Source: Escarpia spicata | Lineage: Eukaryota > Annelida > Polychaeta > Sabellida > Siboglinidae | DNA: 64,000 nucleotides | Direction: 5' to 3' | NCBI GenBank assembly: GCA_963995525.1 | Contig: OZ023206.1 | Coordinates: 5,297,541 to 5,361,540, forward strand | Part shown: positions 1 to 11,800 of the stretch, piece by piece | Position numbering within the stretch: position 1 is the stretch's first letter | How the letters are laid out: each line of letters opens with the position of its first letter | Notes under the pieces: generated by a model | Databases searched by the model: none | What the model saw: only the letters and a program-made list of their open reading frames with translations | What the model was told of the DNA's origin: nothing | Translations under genes and position numbers: made by a program

Positions 1-82
1 CACCCAACAGGAAGTTAGCGATGATCACAGGAAGTTAGTGACATTCACCGGAAGTTAGAGACATTCATCAGACGTTAGAGTG
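1..82. repeat. ~20-bp minisatellite carrying copies of the BCAT exon 2 donor (edge of array)
   Basis: About four degenerate ~20-bp units. On the minus strand they read AACTTCCGGTGAATGTCA and close variants. This repeats the exon 2 border CTTCCG|GTGAGTGTCA found at 113-128. The array continues beyond position 1, so its size is unknown. Confidence 0.7.
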
Positions 83-122
83 ACTAACTCTTTTGTATTG
101 ATGCGCCTCTGATGACACTCAC

Positions 123-233
123 CGGAAGTGCAGCACGTCGAATGGAACGCAACATCTGGTTAATATGTCGATCTGGTCTGAACAGCCGGATGCCGCCGTC
201 TACTCCACGATACGCCTTCGTGTCTTCAAACAC
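123..233 (-). CDS. BCAT: BCAT exon 2
   Basis: 37 codons in phase 0 on both sides, between a TATATTCAG acceptor and a CTTCCG|GTGAGTGTCA donor. It encodes the VFED-KAYRG block and the LFRPDRHINQMLRS stretch, both characteristic of BCAT. The donor is the apparent seed of the small minisatellite that starts about 60 bp downstream and runs off the window edge. Confidence 0.85.
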
Positions 234-586
234 CTGAATATACGACACGACTGGCTGTTGCAAGACTAATCCATTTTTTAAGGGTCGCGTCACAACACTG
301 CGTTATTTTGTATTTGTCAGGGCTAAAACCGATATAACGTTTTGGTACAAACACTAGTTTTTATAGAAAGGGTGAACAATCAACCCACCTCGATGGCATA
401 ATGCAACACCTGTGCGGCCGGGTGAAGACTCAGGTTGTGCAGTGGACAGATGTGCGGAGTGCCCCACCCGCTCTCCACTGTCCAGTCCGCCTCTAACATG
501 TGGTCTAAGAACTCACTGTCCCCGTCTGATCTCCGAGATGTGTGGACAAGGAGGTCGGCATAGTGGAACGTCGATGAGCGCGACAT
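123..586 (-). CDS. BCAT: Branched-chain amino acid aminotransferase, 5' part (two exons, gene continues off the left edge)
   Basis: Two minus-strand exons, 586-389 and 233-123, join in phase 0 across a 155-bp GT-AG intron and give 103 residues. They resemble the start of animal BCAT, a PLP-dependent fold-type IV transaminase that moves the amino group of Leu, Ile and Val to 2-oxoglutarate. Recognisable blocks in order: a 'TFHYADLLV' start, DHML, 'GWGTPHICPLHNLSLHP', 'LHYAIE|VFEDTKAYRG', then 'IRLFRPDRHINQMLRS'. The catalytic lysine and the rest of the fold lie beyond the window. One oddity is Asp where the family usually has Gly in the FEG-KAF/YRG block. I see no clear mitochondrial presequence. 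A pyrimidine-rich acceptor just before the ATG means an upstream exon is possible. The family call is firm; cytosolic versus mitochondrial paralogue is open. Confidence 0.85.
389..586 (-). CDS. BCAT: BCAT exon 1 (first recognised coding exon)
   Basis: 66 codons read from the ATG at 586-584 down to GAG at 391-389, followed by a GTGGGT donor. The bases just upstream of the ATG on the minus strand (587-602) end in CTTCTTCCAAG, a good 3' splice site. The ATG may therefore be the first codon of an internal exon whose leader lies near 642-660, where another ATG is directly followed by GTGAGA. The exon ends after the LHYAIE block, in phase 0. Confidence 0.82.
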
Positions 587-683
587 CTTGGAAGAAGGGA
601 GAACTGGAGTGGCCGTTGAGGGGCTCCGTGGTTGTTCTCACCATAGACGTGTGCCCGATAAGAATGACGTGATGCAGCCCAGG

Positions 684-691
684 CTTATATA
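684..691 (-). promoter_or_regulatory. TATA box, candidate BCAT core promoter
   Basis: The minus strand reads TATATAAG here, 98 bp before the BCAT start codon. A start site about 25-30 bp downstream (near 655-660) would leave a short leader, or a leader with a ~55-bp intron (641-587). A TGACGTGA (CRE/ATF-like) sequence lies at 665-672. This is position-based inference; no transcript evidence is visible. Confidence 0.45.
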
Positions 692-1215
692 CAATTCAAC
701 TGCCATGGCATCACAAAGGTCGTCTAGTAAGTTACGGGTCGTGTGTGCATGTGTGAATAGCATAAAGCACTTCTGAACAGGAGAAATTAGTAACGTTTAT
801 GTTTTTTTGTACTACTTTTGAGTGTTTAAGTGATGGAAGTGGATGATCGATGACCGCCCACGTGACACCATGGTGGCCTTTAGACATGTTACACTCACGC
901 TCACACCGCATCATACATTTTCCACTTAATAAATAAGACTTTGCAGTGGGAATCAATGCCAACGATACATTAACACATCACAATATGTTAAACTTTAGCT
1001 TCATACATTGCACCACAAGCTGCACACATGTTGTCTCCTGTTGATGTGGAGTAACACGACATTGTTCAAAATGTCTATAGGTTGGCTATTTGGCGAACCT
1101 AGCGACGTGTGTTAGTAATTTTTCAACAATGCTAATGATCGTAACTCGCAGCAAATATAAACACAACTTCAAATGGTAATACTGCAAAATTATTGTTAAC
1201 TAAACTGGTGGAGTA

Positions 1216-1216
<1 letters not shown>

Positions 1217-1283
<67 letters not shown>
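1217..1283. repeat. (TA)n microsatellite
   Basis: An almost pure run of about 33 TA dinucleotides in the BCAT-CCDC172 intergenic region. Confidence 0.97.
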
Positions 1284-1288
<5 letters not shown>

Positions 1289-1368
1289 GCATGCAATTAT
1301 TAAACACACAATTTTATTGACCTTTTCCTACCGGACATTTGACTAAAATTACGTAACTTTGAACAGTT

Positions 1369-1489
1369 GTTCGTAACACTTTGCGTGTTTTCTATTACTG
1401 TTCCAGTTTACGTAACCCGTCCGTAACCAATGGGAGGACGGACTACGTAATTACGAACACACATAGAAAACACGCATGATGTTGCGAAC
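1369..1489. mobile_element. 121-bp fold-back element (MITE-like)
   Basis: Two 54-nt arms, 1369-1422 and 1436-1489, are inverted copies of each other at roughly 80% identity around a 13-nt loop. Both arms carry the block GCGTGTTTTCTAT (right arm in complement). No transposase is visible. It overlaps the left end of the following LINE remnant, so the exact borders are uncertain. Confidence 0.6.
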
Positions 1490-2452
1490 ATTCCCCAAAC
1501 GCCCTTGTCTCACAAACAAATTAATTGGCTTATACGTCGACAGTAACCTAACCTGGAATGGACATGTGACAAAACTATGTTCGAAGCTGCGCAATCGGTT
1601 GTATTTGTTCAACCAAGTGAAACGCTTAATGCCGCTGCGTGCAAGGAAACTGTATTTCTCAGGGATGGTATAACCATTGTTTGACTACGGCTGCGTCATA
1701 TGGGGCAGTTGCGGACACGTTTTGCTGTGGAATGTTTACAAGATAATGAAGCAGTATGCACGTGTAATTTAGAATGTGAAAGACCGGCAACAAGTTTCAA
1801 CAGTGACACTATTTCGTTCTCTAGGATGGTTGTCAATCGATGTTCGCATGCGTTACTTCACTGCCATCGTAATGTATATCATGCACGGACAAGCCCCAGC
1901 TTGCCTTACAGACTTATTCATATTAAACAGTAGTGTACATGATCATCACACCCGCGGCTGCACTAACATTCGTGTTCACAGGTACAACCTGGCCATTGGC
2001 CAGCGCACATTTGCTTATAGGGTGCGAAACTATGGGACGCTATCCCAGAATCTATACAGAATGCTAATAGTTTAGAGACCTTTAAAGCAGTCTTTTAAAC
2101 ATTTCTCAAGAAGGATATATACAATTGTTTGCACTTTTCAGTTGATATGCCTGAATGACTGTTTACTTTTAAATGGTAAATTGTTTTAATTCATTCATCT
2201 TGATTTTATTTACTATTATTATTAACTTCAATCTTTATGTCTAGAATTGGTAAATTGATTCATGATGTTGTTTTATTTGAAATGTCATATTATTAATTAA
2301 TTAATTTAATTAATTTATTATTATTTATATTGTTATTGTTGTGAATTGTATATTGTATCAAAAGCTGTGTAAATGTTGATGTAAGAATGCTGTGTGAGAT
2401 GGCCCATTGAAAATCACGATATAACACGTGACATGGTCATCATCATTAAATG
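1476..2452 (+). mobile_element. Decayed non-LTR retrotransposon, 3' part (RT tail and 3' UTR)
   Basis: Translation in shifting frames gives the end of a reverse transcriptase: 'LIGLYVDSNLTWNGHVTKL', 'RNRLYLFNQVKRLMP', 'LFDYGCVIWGSC', then a tail ending near 2070. Stops and frameshifts make it non-functional. An AT-rich 3' UTR follows and ends at CATCATTAAA (about 2450). The last ~470 bp is nearly the same as 11371-11870, which defines a shared family and its 3' end. It lies in the promoter-side gap upstream of CCDC172. Confidence 0.8.
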
Positions 2453-2769
2453 CACCCCCGTTGAAGGCTCTCCGAAAACCCCCAACTGCACTCCTTTGAG
2501 GCTCGTTAAATACTCAAACTTAAAACTCAAAACTTCGGCTCAACCTACTGACATCAACTTATTTTACTGTGGTTGTCCACTCTCCCGCTGGAACCAGCCG
2601 ATGGAGACAGTGGCGCCACATGGTGGATTAAGAACCGCTACTTGTAGTGCTCCCGAGCGGATTTTCACAACACCAGAAACCGCCATTAGCATGATTTCGA
2701 TGTAAAACAAGTATTTCAAAGCATATTTTATTCCTTTATTCTACGTCATATTCTTCATAAACAACGACC
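2453..2769. other. CCDC172 upstream region and presumed 5' UTR
   Basis: Unique-looking DNA between the LINE 3' end and the CCDC172 ATG. A plus-strand frame of about 100 codons crosses it but matches nothing I recognise. No TATA box or other clear core element is seen. The last ~70 bases are AT-rich and probably leader. Confidence 0.35.
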
Positions 2770-2854
2770 ATGAGCTCAAGTTTAGAGGACCTTTTTGGTC
2801 AAATTCTTCACTCAGAGCAGAAAGCGCACGAACGCCGGAGTTTGATCAATCAAG
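2770..2854 (+). CDS. CCDC172: CCDC172 exon 1
   Basis: Starts at ATG 2770 and encodes 28 codons plus one base, ending CAATCAAG|GTTTTT (phase 1). The product begins MSSSLEDLFGQILHSEQ, which matches the MSLESLF-type start of the family, so the ATG choice is well supported. Confidence 0.82.
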
Positions 2855-5800
2855 GTTTTTACCGAGTGAAATTACCGACAGCGTACGCTAACCGACATCG
2901 TTTCATCGGCACTTGTGGAGTTGTGTCGTGACATGTGTCGTATCTGGACCCACCAAAATTTCGCCGTTATAACTTGAGTTTCGCCTAACTTTGATACCTC
3001 AGTGCGTTAGTTCCATCATTCAACATCATCATAGGCATATTTATACTACGAAAATAGTGTCTTAGCGCACTTTTGAAGCCAAAATAGCGACCCGTTTGCA
3101 CTAATCTGCGCCGCTGCGGTCGTGCGTTGCTGCGTCGCGCGGGTAAAATGAGCGATATAGTAGTATGTATGTATGTTGTCGTTGATGATGAAATCCGGGA
3201 CGCTATTTACGCTTCAAAGGTGCGCTAAGACGCTATATTCTTAAACGTAAATATCAAAGTATGCCTGGGATAATGTTGAGTGATGGAACTAACGCACTGA
3301 GACTGAGTGAGGTATCAAAGGCAAAGATAGGCAAAACTAAACTAAAAGTTATTACGGCGAAATCGAGGGAGGTCCGGATGGGACACAACTTCACAAGTGC
3401 CGTTTCCTCAGATATTCATGCAAATAAGAAATTATCTTGATGCATCTAGTCCAGCCCCCAACTCCCAAGCCAAAGTCAAAGACGGCAACGCTGTGCGCTT
3501 TGCCAATCAAACTCAGTCTTAATCTAAGTCTAGACTCTATCTAGTCTAGTCACTACAATTTCGCACTTTAGTTAAATAAATTATATGGAAAATTCCTGCG
3601 TTATAGACGTGGCACTTTGCATATAAAATTTTGAGTTTTCATTTCAATAGCGTATATAGGTTTTAGAGCACATTCTTTTGAATGATGGCTTAGGTTAATA
3701 TGATGTCTTGTTTACAGTACTGCATATTAATTAATATTGGGAAAAGTAATGACTATTCTTTATTGATTAAGTAAAAACCGTTATGGATGTGGCATGCTAT
3801 GGAACCTGTTTTGAACCCAGTGAAACATAAATGCAAAACTCTGCTCTTTTATAGATGATAGATTTTTTAAATAATTATGTTTAATAAGCCTAATAATAGT
3901 TATAATCAATGTATGATTAGAGTAGTTTATATTGTCAATAATTTTGGAGCTTTCTGCAATAGTACGTCTGTTATGGACCTGGCATCATGCAAATTCTTCA
4001 ATGACACATTATCCTTATTCAGCCTATATTTCCTAAATAATGTTAACATATTATTAATTGGAACATTCATTTGATAGTAAGTTTCATACAAACACAGAAA
4101 ACTAGTAATTACAGTTTTAAATAACAATTTAATACCAACTAAGCATTGTTAGGAAAGTGTTATGAATTTATATGCAAATTTTCATTAAGACGATTTGACT
4201 AGTTTTTTTTAACTAGTCAACTTTGGTGATGCAGGAAACATATCAAATTAATTGAAAACACATAATATTTATGTGTTTTTATAAAGTACAGACTTACTAC
4301 TACATGATACTGCAATTGGTGTAGTGGCAATTTTTTTTTGGCATAAAAAGTTCCAACTTAACTCAGAATTGCCCGTATGCAAGCTTATTTATCAATGGCA
4401 GTGCCAATTTAAATTAAGGTACAATTACATTAAAATAAATATGAATTAATTGAAGGGCCATCATCATCGTTACAATGCTAAATTATTAAGTTTTAAATGA
4501 ATATGGTGCTACGAATAAATAGTTGTGTACTTATTTCGCTGCCAACAAAATGCCAGACCTCCTATAAACTGTCAAACGTAATTATTTAATAGAGTATGAT
4601 ATTGATAAGTCCTACTGTGAACTCTCGCTATAGACAGTATGGTGAACATGTTATGACTCGATCAAACTGTTCCTTATACCCAATTTTCCTTCTATCCTTG
4701 GATACATAAAACAGGCGAGAACAGAAATTTCAAAGTTGTTCCTTGTAAGCAGATGTTCGTTACACCAGGAGTCCATAGAGAATGTCTGTTTACACAAACT
4801 AGGCGCACTAAATGTTTGAATGCTGCATTGGGAAAGTAAACAGTAACCGGTCTGTGTTGCAGTGAATGTTTGAATGCTGCAGTGGGAAACTAAACATTAA
4901 CCGGTCTGTGTTGCAGTGAATATTTGAATGCTGCAGTGGAAAACTAAACAGTAACCGGTCTGTGTTGCAGTGAATGTTTGAATACTGCAGTGGGAAACTA
5001 AACAGTAACCGGTCTGTGTTGCAGTGAATGTTTGAATACTGCAGTGGGAAACTAAACAGTAACCGGTCTGTGTTGCAGTGAATATTTGAATGCTGCATTG
5101 GGAAACTAAACAGTAACCGGTCTGTGTTGCAGTGAATGTTTGAATGCTGCAGTGGGAAACTAAACAATAACCGGTCTATGTTGCAGTGAATGTTTGAATG
5201 CTGCAGTGGGAAACTAAACAGTAACCGGTCTGTGTTGCAGTGAATGTTTGAATGCTTCAGTGGGAAACTAAACAGTAACCGGTCTGTGTTGCAGTGAATG
5301 TTTGAATGCTGCAGTGGGAAACTAAACAGTAACCGGTCTGTGTTGCAGTGAATGTTTCAATGCTTCAGTGGGAAACTAAACAGTAACCGGTCTGTGTTGC
5401 AGTGAATGTTTGAATGCTGCAGTGGGAAACTAAACAGTAACCGGTCTGTGTTGCAGTGAATGTTTGAATGCTGCAGTGGGAAACTAAACAGTAACCGGTC
5501 TATGTTGCAGTGAATGTTTGAATGCTGCAGTGGGAAACTAAACAGTAACCGGTCTGTGTTGCAGTGAATGTTTGAATGCTTCAGTGGGAAACTAAACAGT
5601 AACCGGTCTGTGTTGCAGTGAATGTTTGAATGCTGCAGTGGGAAACTAAACAGTAACCGGTCTGTGTTGCAGTGAATGTTTCAATGCTTCAGTGGGAAAC
5701 TAAACAGTAACCGGTCTGTGTTGCAGTGAATGTTTGAATGCTGCAGTGGGAAACTAAACAGTAACCGGTCTGTGTTGCAGTGAATGTTTGAATGCTGCAG

Positions 5801-8800
5801 TGGGAAACTAAACAGTAACCGGTCTATGTTGCAGTGAATGTTTGAATGCTGCAGTGGGAAACTAAACAGTAACCGGTCTATGTTGCAGTGAATGTTTGAA
5901 TGCTTCAGTGAGAAACTAAACAGTAACCGGTCTGTGTTGCAGTGAATGTTTGAATGCTGCAGTGGGAAATTAAACAGTAACCGGACTGTGTTGCAGTGAA
6001 GAAAGAAGTTGCTAGGACGCGTGAGAAGATTAAGGAAGTACAGGAGGAGATGACATCAGTGAGGGGGAACCTTGTCCTCAAGGTAACCCGTAGACTCGGT
6101 GGTATTAAAGTAGCTTTGATAACTGAATCATGTTGATATGCAGTGGTGAATTTAGGGGGACAACTGGAAAACTTTTCTTCAATTTTTCCTGTATAAACCA
6201 TTGCACTAAGTAGTTACATTTAGCATGTCCCTCTTTATGAGATCGCCTAGAGCTAGATCAGCCTTAAAAATAAAGAGAGAAGTACAGTAAATTGTCCTAA
6301 GGACTGGACACTGCACTCCATAAGACCATTCATTATATCATGCTGAACCTTATTCTATCCACATCATACACAGGTACAAGGCAGCAATTTTAAAAATAAT
6401 TTTTCAAGAAATGTTCAACTCATATAAATGTCAACTAATTTACCGATGTTCATCCTGCTGTGAAGTTTTCCCATTTGAAGATATGAGCGATGATGAACTT
6501 ATTTTTTAGAATTCACCAAATGAACAAGATTACAAAATTTACAAATTAGTTAATACTTGTTCCCAATTTGAATGGTTCTCTAGTTATATTGATTATAATA
6601 GTTTCGACTTCGAAAATGATATCGATCCAAATAACAACTTTTACGACAATTCAACATCAAAATGTAACTATTACACTGATTCAGAATTCAATGATAATAT
6701 GTGTAAGCTTAATGGCTTATCATTCATTCATTTTAATGACCGAAGTCTTAAGAAAAACCTTATGAAAATTAATTACTATCTGCAAGACTTACATATGAAA
6801 TTTGATATCGTCGTTGTATCTGAAACATAGGTTGAACTGGATGTTATAGATGATTTGAATCTGATTGGTTACAGTGGTTATCGTGTAACTAGAGAATCCC
6901 ACAAGGGTGATGGTGTAGCATTATATATACGAAATGAATTATTGTGCAGACTACTTGAACAAAAATGCATGGAAGTTGAACATACTTTTGAATGTGTTAC
7001 AGTAGAACTTGCCATAAAGAATCACGCTAATGTTATTATCAATTGTATGTACAGAACACCTGGTTAAAATTTAGATATATTTTGTGAAAAAATAGAACAC
7101 ATGTTTAGTGATGTAAAAGCACACAAAACGATATTTCTGTGTGGTGACCTAAATATTGATTTGTTAAAACATGAACAACACAGCAGTACTAAACACTTTC
7201 TTGATTTGATGTATAGTCTAGGTTTTTACCCTCTAATTGATAAGCCAACCAGAATCACTGACATTTCAGCTATACTGATACACAACATATTCACAAATGA
7301 ATTGCGACACAATCTCACCTGTGGTATTCTGTATAATGATATCAGTGATCATCTGCCAATACTTGCAGTCTGTGAGTATCAAATATGTAGAAATACTAAA
7401 ATGAATACTCAGTACACTAGAGTAATAAATAAAGACACCTTAACTTCACTCTCACATGAACTAAGTCTACAATCATGGGATGATATTTTGAACTTACATG
7501 ATATAAATCAGGCGTATGATCTATTTAAAAACAAATTTATAGGCTTGTTCAGCAAGCATTGCACTATAAAAATTAGTTCAAGAAAAAGTTACATTTATAA
7601 GAAGCCTTGGTTCACTAAAGGTTTGAAATGTTCTTGTGCCAAAAAGAAGAAGCTTTACAAAGCATTTGTTATATCCCGCTCACATGAAGCTGAACTTATG
7701 TACAAACACTATAAAAATAAATTAACATCTATATTAAGGTTTGCTGAAAAAAGCATATTACAGCACAATGTTGGAGAAACAACAAAATAATATAAAAGGC
7801 GTCTGGAAAATTATAAATAGGGTAATCAACAAACAACTCAGTACTCCAACATATCCTGCCTATTTTATGAACAATGACAAAGATACTTGAAAAGAAGGAA
7901 ATTGGAAATGGATTTAATAATTTTTTTACAAATGTTGGACCCACTCTTGCAAAACAGATTAATCTTCCTAAAAATGATGTAGATATATTTGATTATTTGG
8001 GAAAAGAAATTGATAAAAGTATGTTTCTAAGCCCTGGTGATGATCAAGACTTTATTAGAACTGTTCAAATTGTTAAGGGTAAAATGTCAACAGATTGTAA
8101 TGATGTAAACATGAGCATGATTAAGATCATTATTGCTCCCATTGTTAAACCATTGAAGCTCATATGCAATGTTTCCTTTATCACTGGAATATTTCCTAAT
8201 CAAATGAAAACAGCTAAAGTCATTCCAATATTTAAGTCTGGTGATAAGGGTGTATTTACAAATTACAGACCTATTTCTTTGTTGCCCCAGTTCTAAAAAA
8301 TACTGGAGAAATTATACAGTGACAGGTTAGATAGTTTTCTAAATAAGTATAATATACTCAGTCCTAGTCAATATGGATTTAGATCAAGCATGTCAACATC
8401 TCATGCCTTAATAGAATTGGTCGAAGAAATTACTAATTCTCTTGATAATAATAAATATGCCATTGGCATATTTGTTGACCTTAAGAAAGCATTTGATATG
8501 GTTAACCTTGATATAATGGCAAAGAAATTATATTTTTATGGTATTCATGGTGTTGCACATCAATGGATTATGAGTTACTTGAAAAACAGAAGTCAGTTTG
8601 TTCACTATGATAATTGTGACTCAGAAATACTCAAAATATCTTGTGGTGTCCCAGAAGGATGTTTTACGTCCAAAGTTGTTTGTTTTGTACATAAACGATA
8701 TTTGTAATGTTTCAAGCATCTTTAAGTTCATCTTATTTGCTGATGATACCAATATGTTCTACAGTAATAGTGATATAGGTGAACTTGTCAGGTTGACAAA

Positions 8801-11800
8801 TATTGAATTGGAAAAGTTACATATATGGTTTGCAATAAATAGGCTCTCTCTCAATATATCAAAGACAAATTATATGTTATTTGGTAATCGTATTATAAAG
8901 ACATGTGTCTCTATACATATAAACAATTGTGCCGTATAAATACATAACTGTGAAATGTGATTATTTTACAAGTTGCAACAATGGAATGAAGCCCAGCTGC
9001 AGTTAAAGAGCTCGAGCCTGAGAGAGAGTGTCCTGAGAGTTCAGATGGAGCAGCTCCTTCAGACACAGTACAAGCTACACAAACACCTCGTATGTATCAC
9101 ATAGCTATATAATGTTCTTAAAAGGATGTAGTCTCTTCCTAGTTTTTTATATATTAATTAATATAATGTTCTTAAGACTATACTAACTATGTTGAAAGTA
9201 TACTGCCCGCCATGTTGTGTTTAGTAAGCCTGCAACACTGGTTGCAATTTGAAGGCATGACGACGGGTGCATGTTCAAGTAGTAAACAAAACATCCAGTT
9301 TCAAAACAAGCTTTATTAGCAATACGGCCGAGTCGGGCTCAGTTAATTGCTATACTCTTTGATGTTCAACGATGCTCACTTTCCCTCGGTCAACACCAGT
9401 AAGAAATTACTATGCCCACTAATTCCGGGGAGACAATCAGACTATGTCCATTTAATACTAGAATAAATAAATGAAGATATACTGCCTATAAAATTGTGTT
9501 TAATAATCCTAATATTATATATGGGCCTGGTTAAGCAGATTCTGCACAAGATTCTCACATTCCAGACGACTGATTCAGTGGACTTCCTGCTAATAATTAC
9601 CACCGCCTGTGGTGACATCTAGGGGCAGTAAGTGCATCCTTTGTGTCATCTTTCTGGTGGTGTCTATTCCCTGTGGCGTCATCTAGGGGCAGTAACTGCA
9701 TCCTTTGTGTCAGTTTCCTGGTGGTGTCTATTCCCTGTGGTGTCATCTAGGGGCAGTAACTGCATCCTTTGTGTCAGTTTCCTGGTGGTGTCTATTCCCT
9801 GTGGAGTCATCTAGGGGCAGTAACTGCATCCTTTGTGTCAGTTTCCTGGTGGTGTCTATTCCCTGTGGCATCATCTAGGGGCAGTAACTGCATCCTTTGT
9901 GTCAGTTTCCTGGTGGTGTCTATTCCCTGTGACATCATCTAGGGGCAGTAACTGCATCCTTTGTGTCAGTTTCCTGGTGGTGTCTATTCCCTGTGGTGTC
10001 ATCTAGGGGCAGTAACTGCATCCTTTGTGTCAGTTTCCTGGTGGTGTCTATTCCCTGTGGCATCATCTAGGGGCAGTAACTGCATCCTTTGTGTAAGTTT
10101 CCTGGTGGTGTCTATTCCCTGTGGTGTCATCTAGGGGCAGTAACTGCATCCTTTGTGTCAGTTTCCTGGTTGTGTCTATTCCCTGTGGTGTCATCTAGGG
10201 GCAGTAAGTGCATCCTTTGTGTCAGTTTGCTGGTGGTGTCTATTCCCTGTGGTGTCATCTGTGGGCAGTAACTGCATCCTTTGTGTCAGTTTCCTGGTGG
10301 TGTCTATTCCCTGTGGCGTCATCTAGGGGCAGTAACTGCATCCTTTGTGTCAGTTTCCTGGTGGTGTCTATTCCCTGTGGCGCCATCTAGGGGCAGTAAC
10401 TGCATCCTTTGTGTCAGTTTCCTGGTGATGTCTATTCCGTGTGGTGTCATCTAGGGGCAGTAACTGCATCCTTTGTGTCAGTTTCCTGGTGGTGTCTATT
10501 CCCTGTGGCGTCATCTAGGGGCAGTAATTGCATCCTTTGTGTCAGTTTCCTGGTGATGTATATTCCGTGTGGTGTCATCTAGGGGCAGTAACTGCATCCT
10601 TTGTGTCAGTTTCCTGGTGGTGTCTATTCTCTGTGGTGTCATCTAGGGGCAGTAACTGCATCCTTTGTGTCAGTTTCCTGGTGATGTCTATGCCATGTGG
10701 TGTCATCTAGGGGCAGTAACTGCATCCTTTGTGTCAGTTTCCTGGTGGTGTCTATTCCCCTGTCAGGTGTGACAGTTCCGAAGTCCTTCAGTCGAGCCGC
10801 CCCTTGCTTGTAGGCTGATGTTTCGCTTAAGACTGACATTGCTAGACAGACGTTCTGCAAAGACGTGGAGGAGTTCACCGCTTCTTACGATCTGTGTAGC
10901 AGCGGTACTCACCAGAGGGAGCAGCAGGTAAAAGATGCGCTTCGTAAACTTTGTGCGGAAGAGGAGCGTCTGAATACCGGTGAGTGAGCAGAATGAGGGC
11001 CCTAGTCTGAATTATGACCCTAGTCTGAATTAGGTCCCTAGTTTGCATGAAGGCCCTGGTCTGAATGAGGGTCGTGGTCTGAATGATGACCCTAGTGTGA
11101 ATTAGGGCCCTAGTCTGAATGATGACCCTAGTCTGAATGAGGGTGCTAGTCTGTATGAAGGCCCTAGTCTGAATGAGGGCCCAGGTCTGAATGAGGGTTC
11201 TGGTCTGAATGATGGCCATAGTCTGAATTAGGGTCTAAGTCTGTATGAGGGCCCTAGTTTGAACGAGGGCCATAGTCTGAATTAGGGTCATAATCTGAAT
11301 GAGGGTCTTGGTCTGAAAGAGAGCCATAGTCTGAATTAGGGCCATTGTCTGAATGAGGGTGCAGGTCTGAGTACAACCTGGTCATAGGCCAGCGCACATT
11401 TGCTTATAGGTGTGCGAAACTATGGGACGCTATCCCGAAATCTATACAGAGAGTAGTGTAGACCTTTAAAACAGTCTTTTCAAAATGTCTCAAGAAGGAT
11501 ATATACAATTGTTTGCATTTTCCAATTGATATGCCTCAATGACTGTTTACTTTTAAATGGTAAATTGTTTTAATTCATTCATCTTGACTTTATTTACTAT
11601 TATTATTAACTTTGATCTTTATGTCTAGAATTGGTGAATCGATTCATGATGTTGTTTTATTTGTAATGTCATATTAATTAATGTTATTAATTATTTAATT
11701 TATCTATTTTTATTTATTTAATTAATTTATTATTATTTATATTGTTATTGTTGTGGTTTATATATTATATAAAAAGCTGTGTAAATGATGATGTAAGAAT

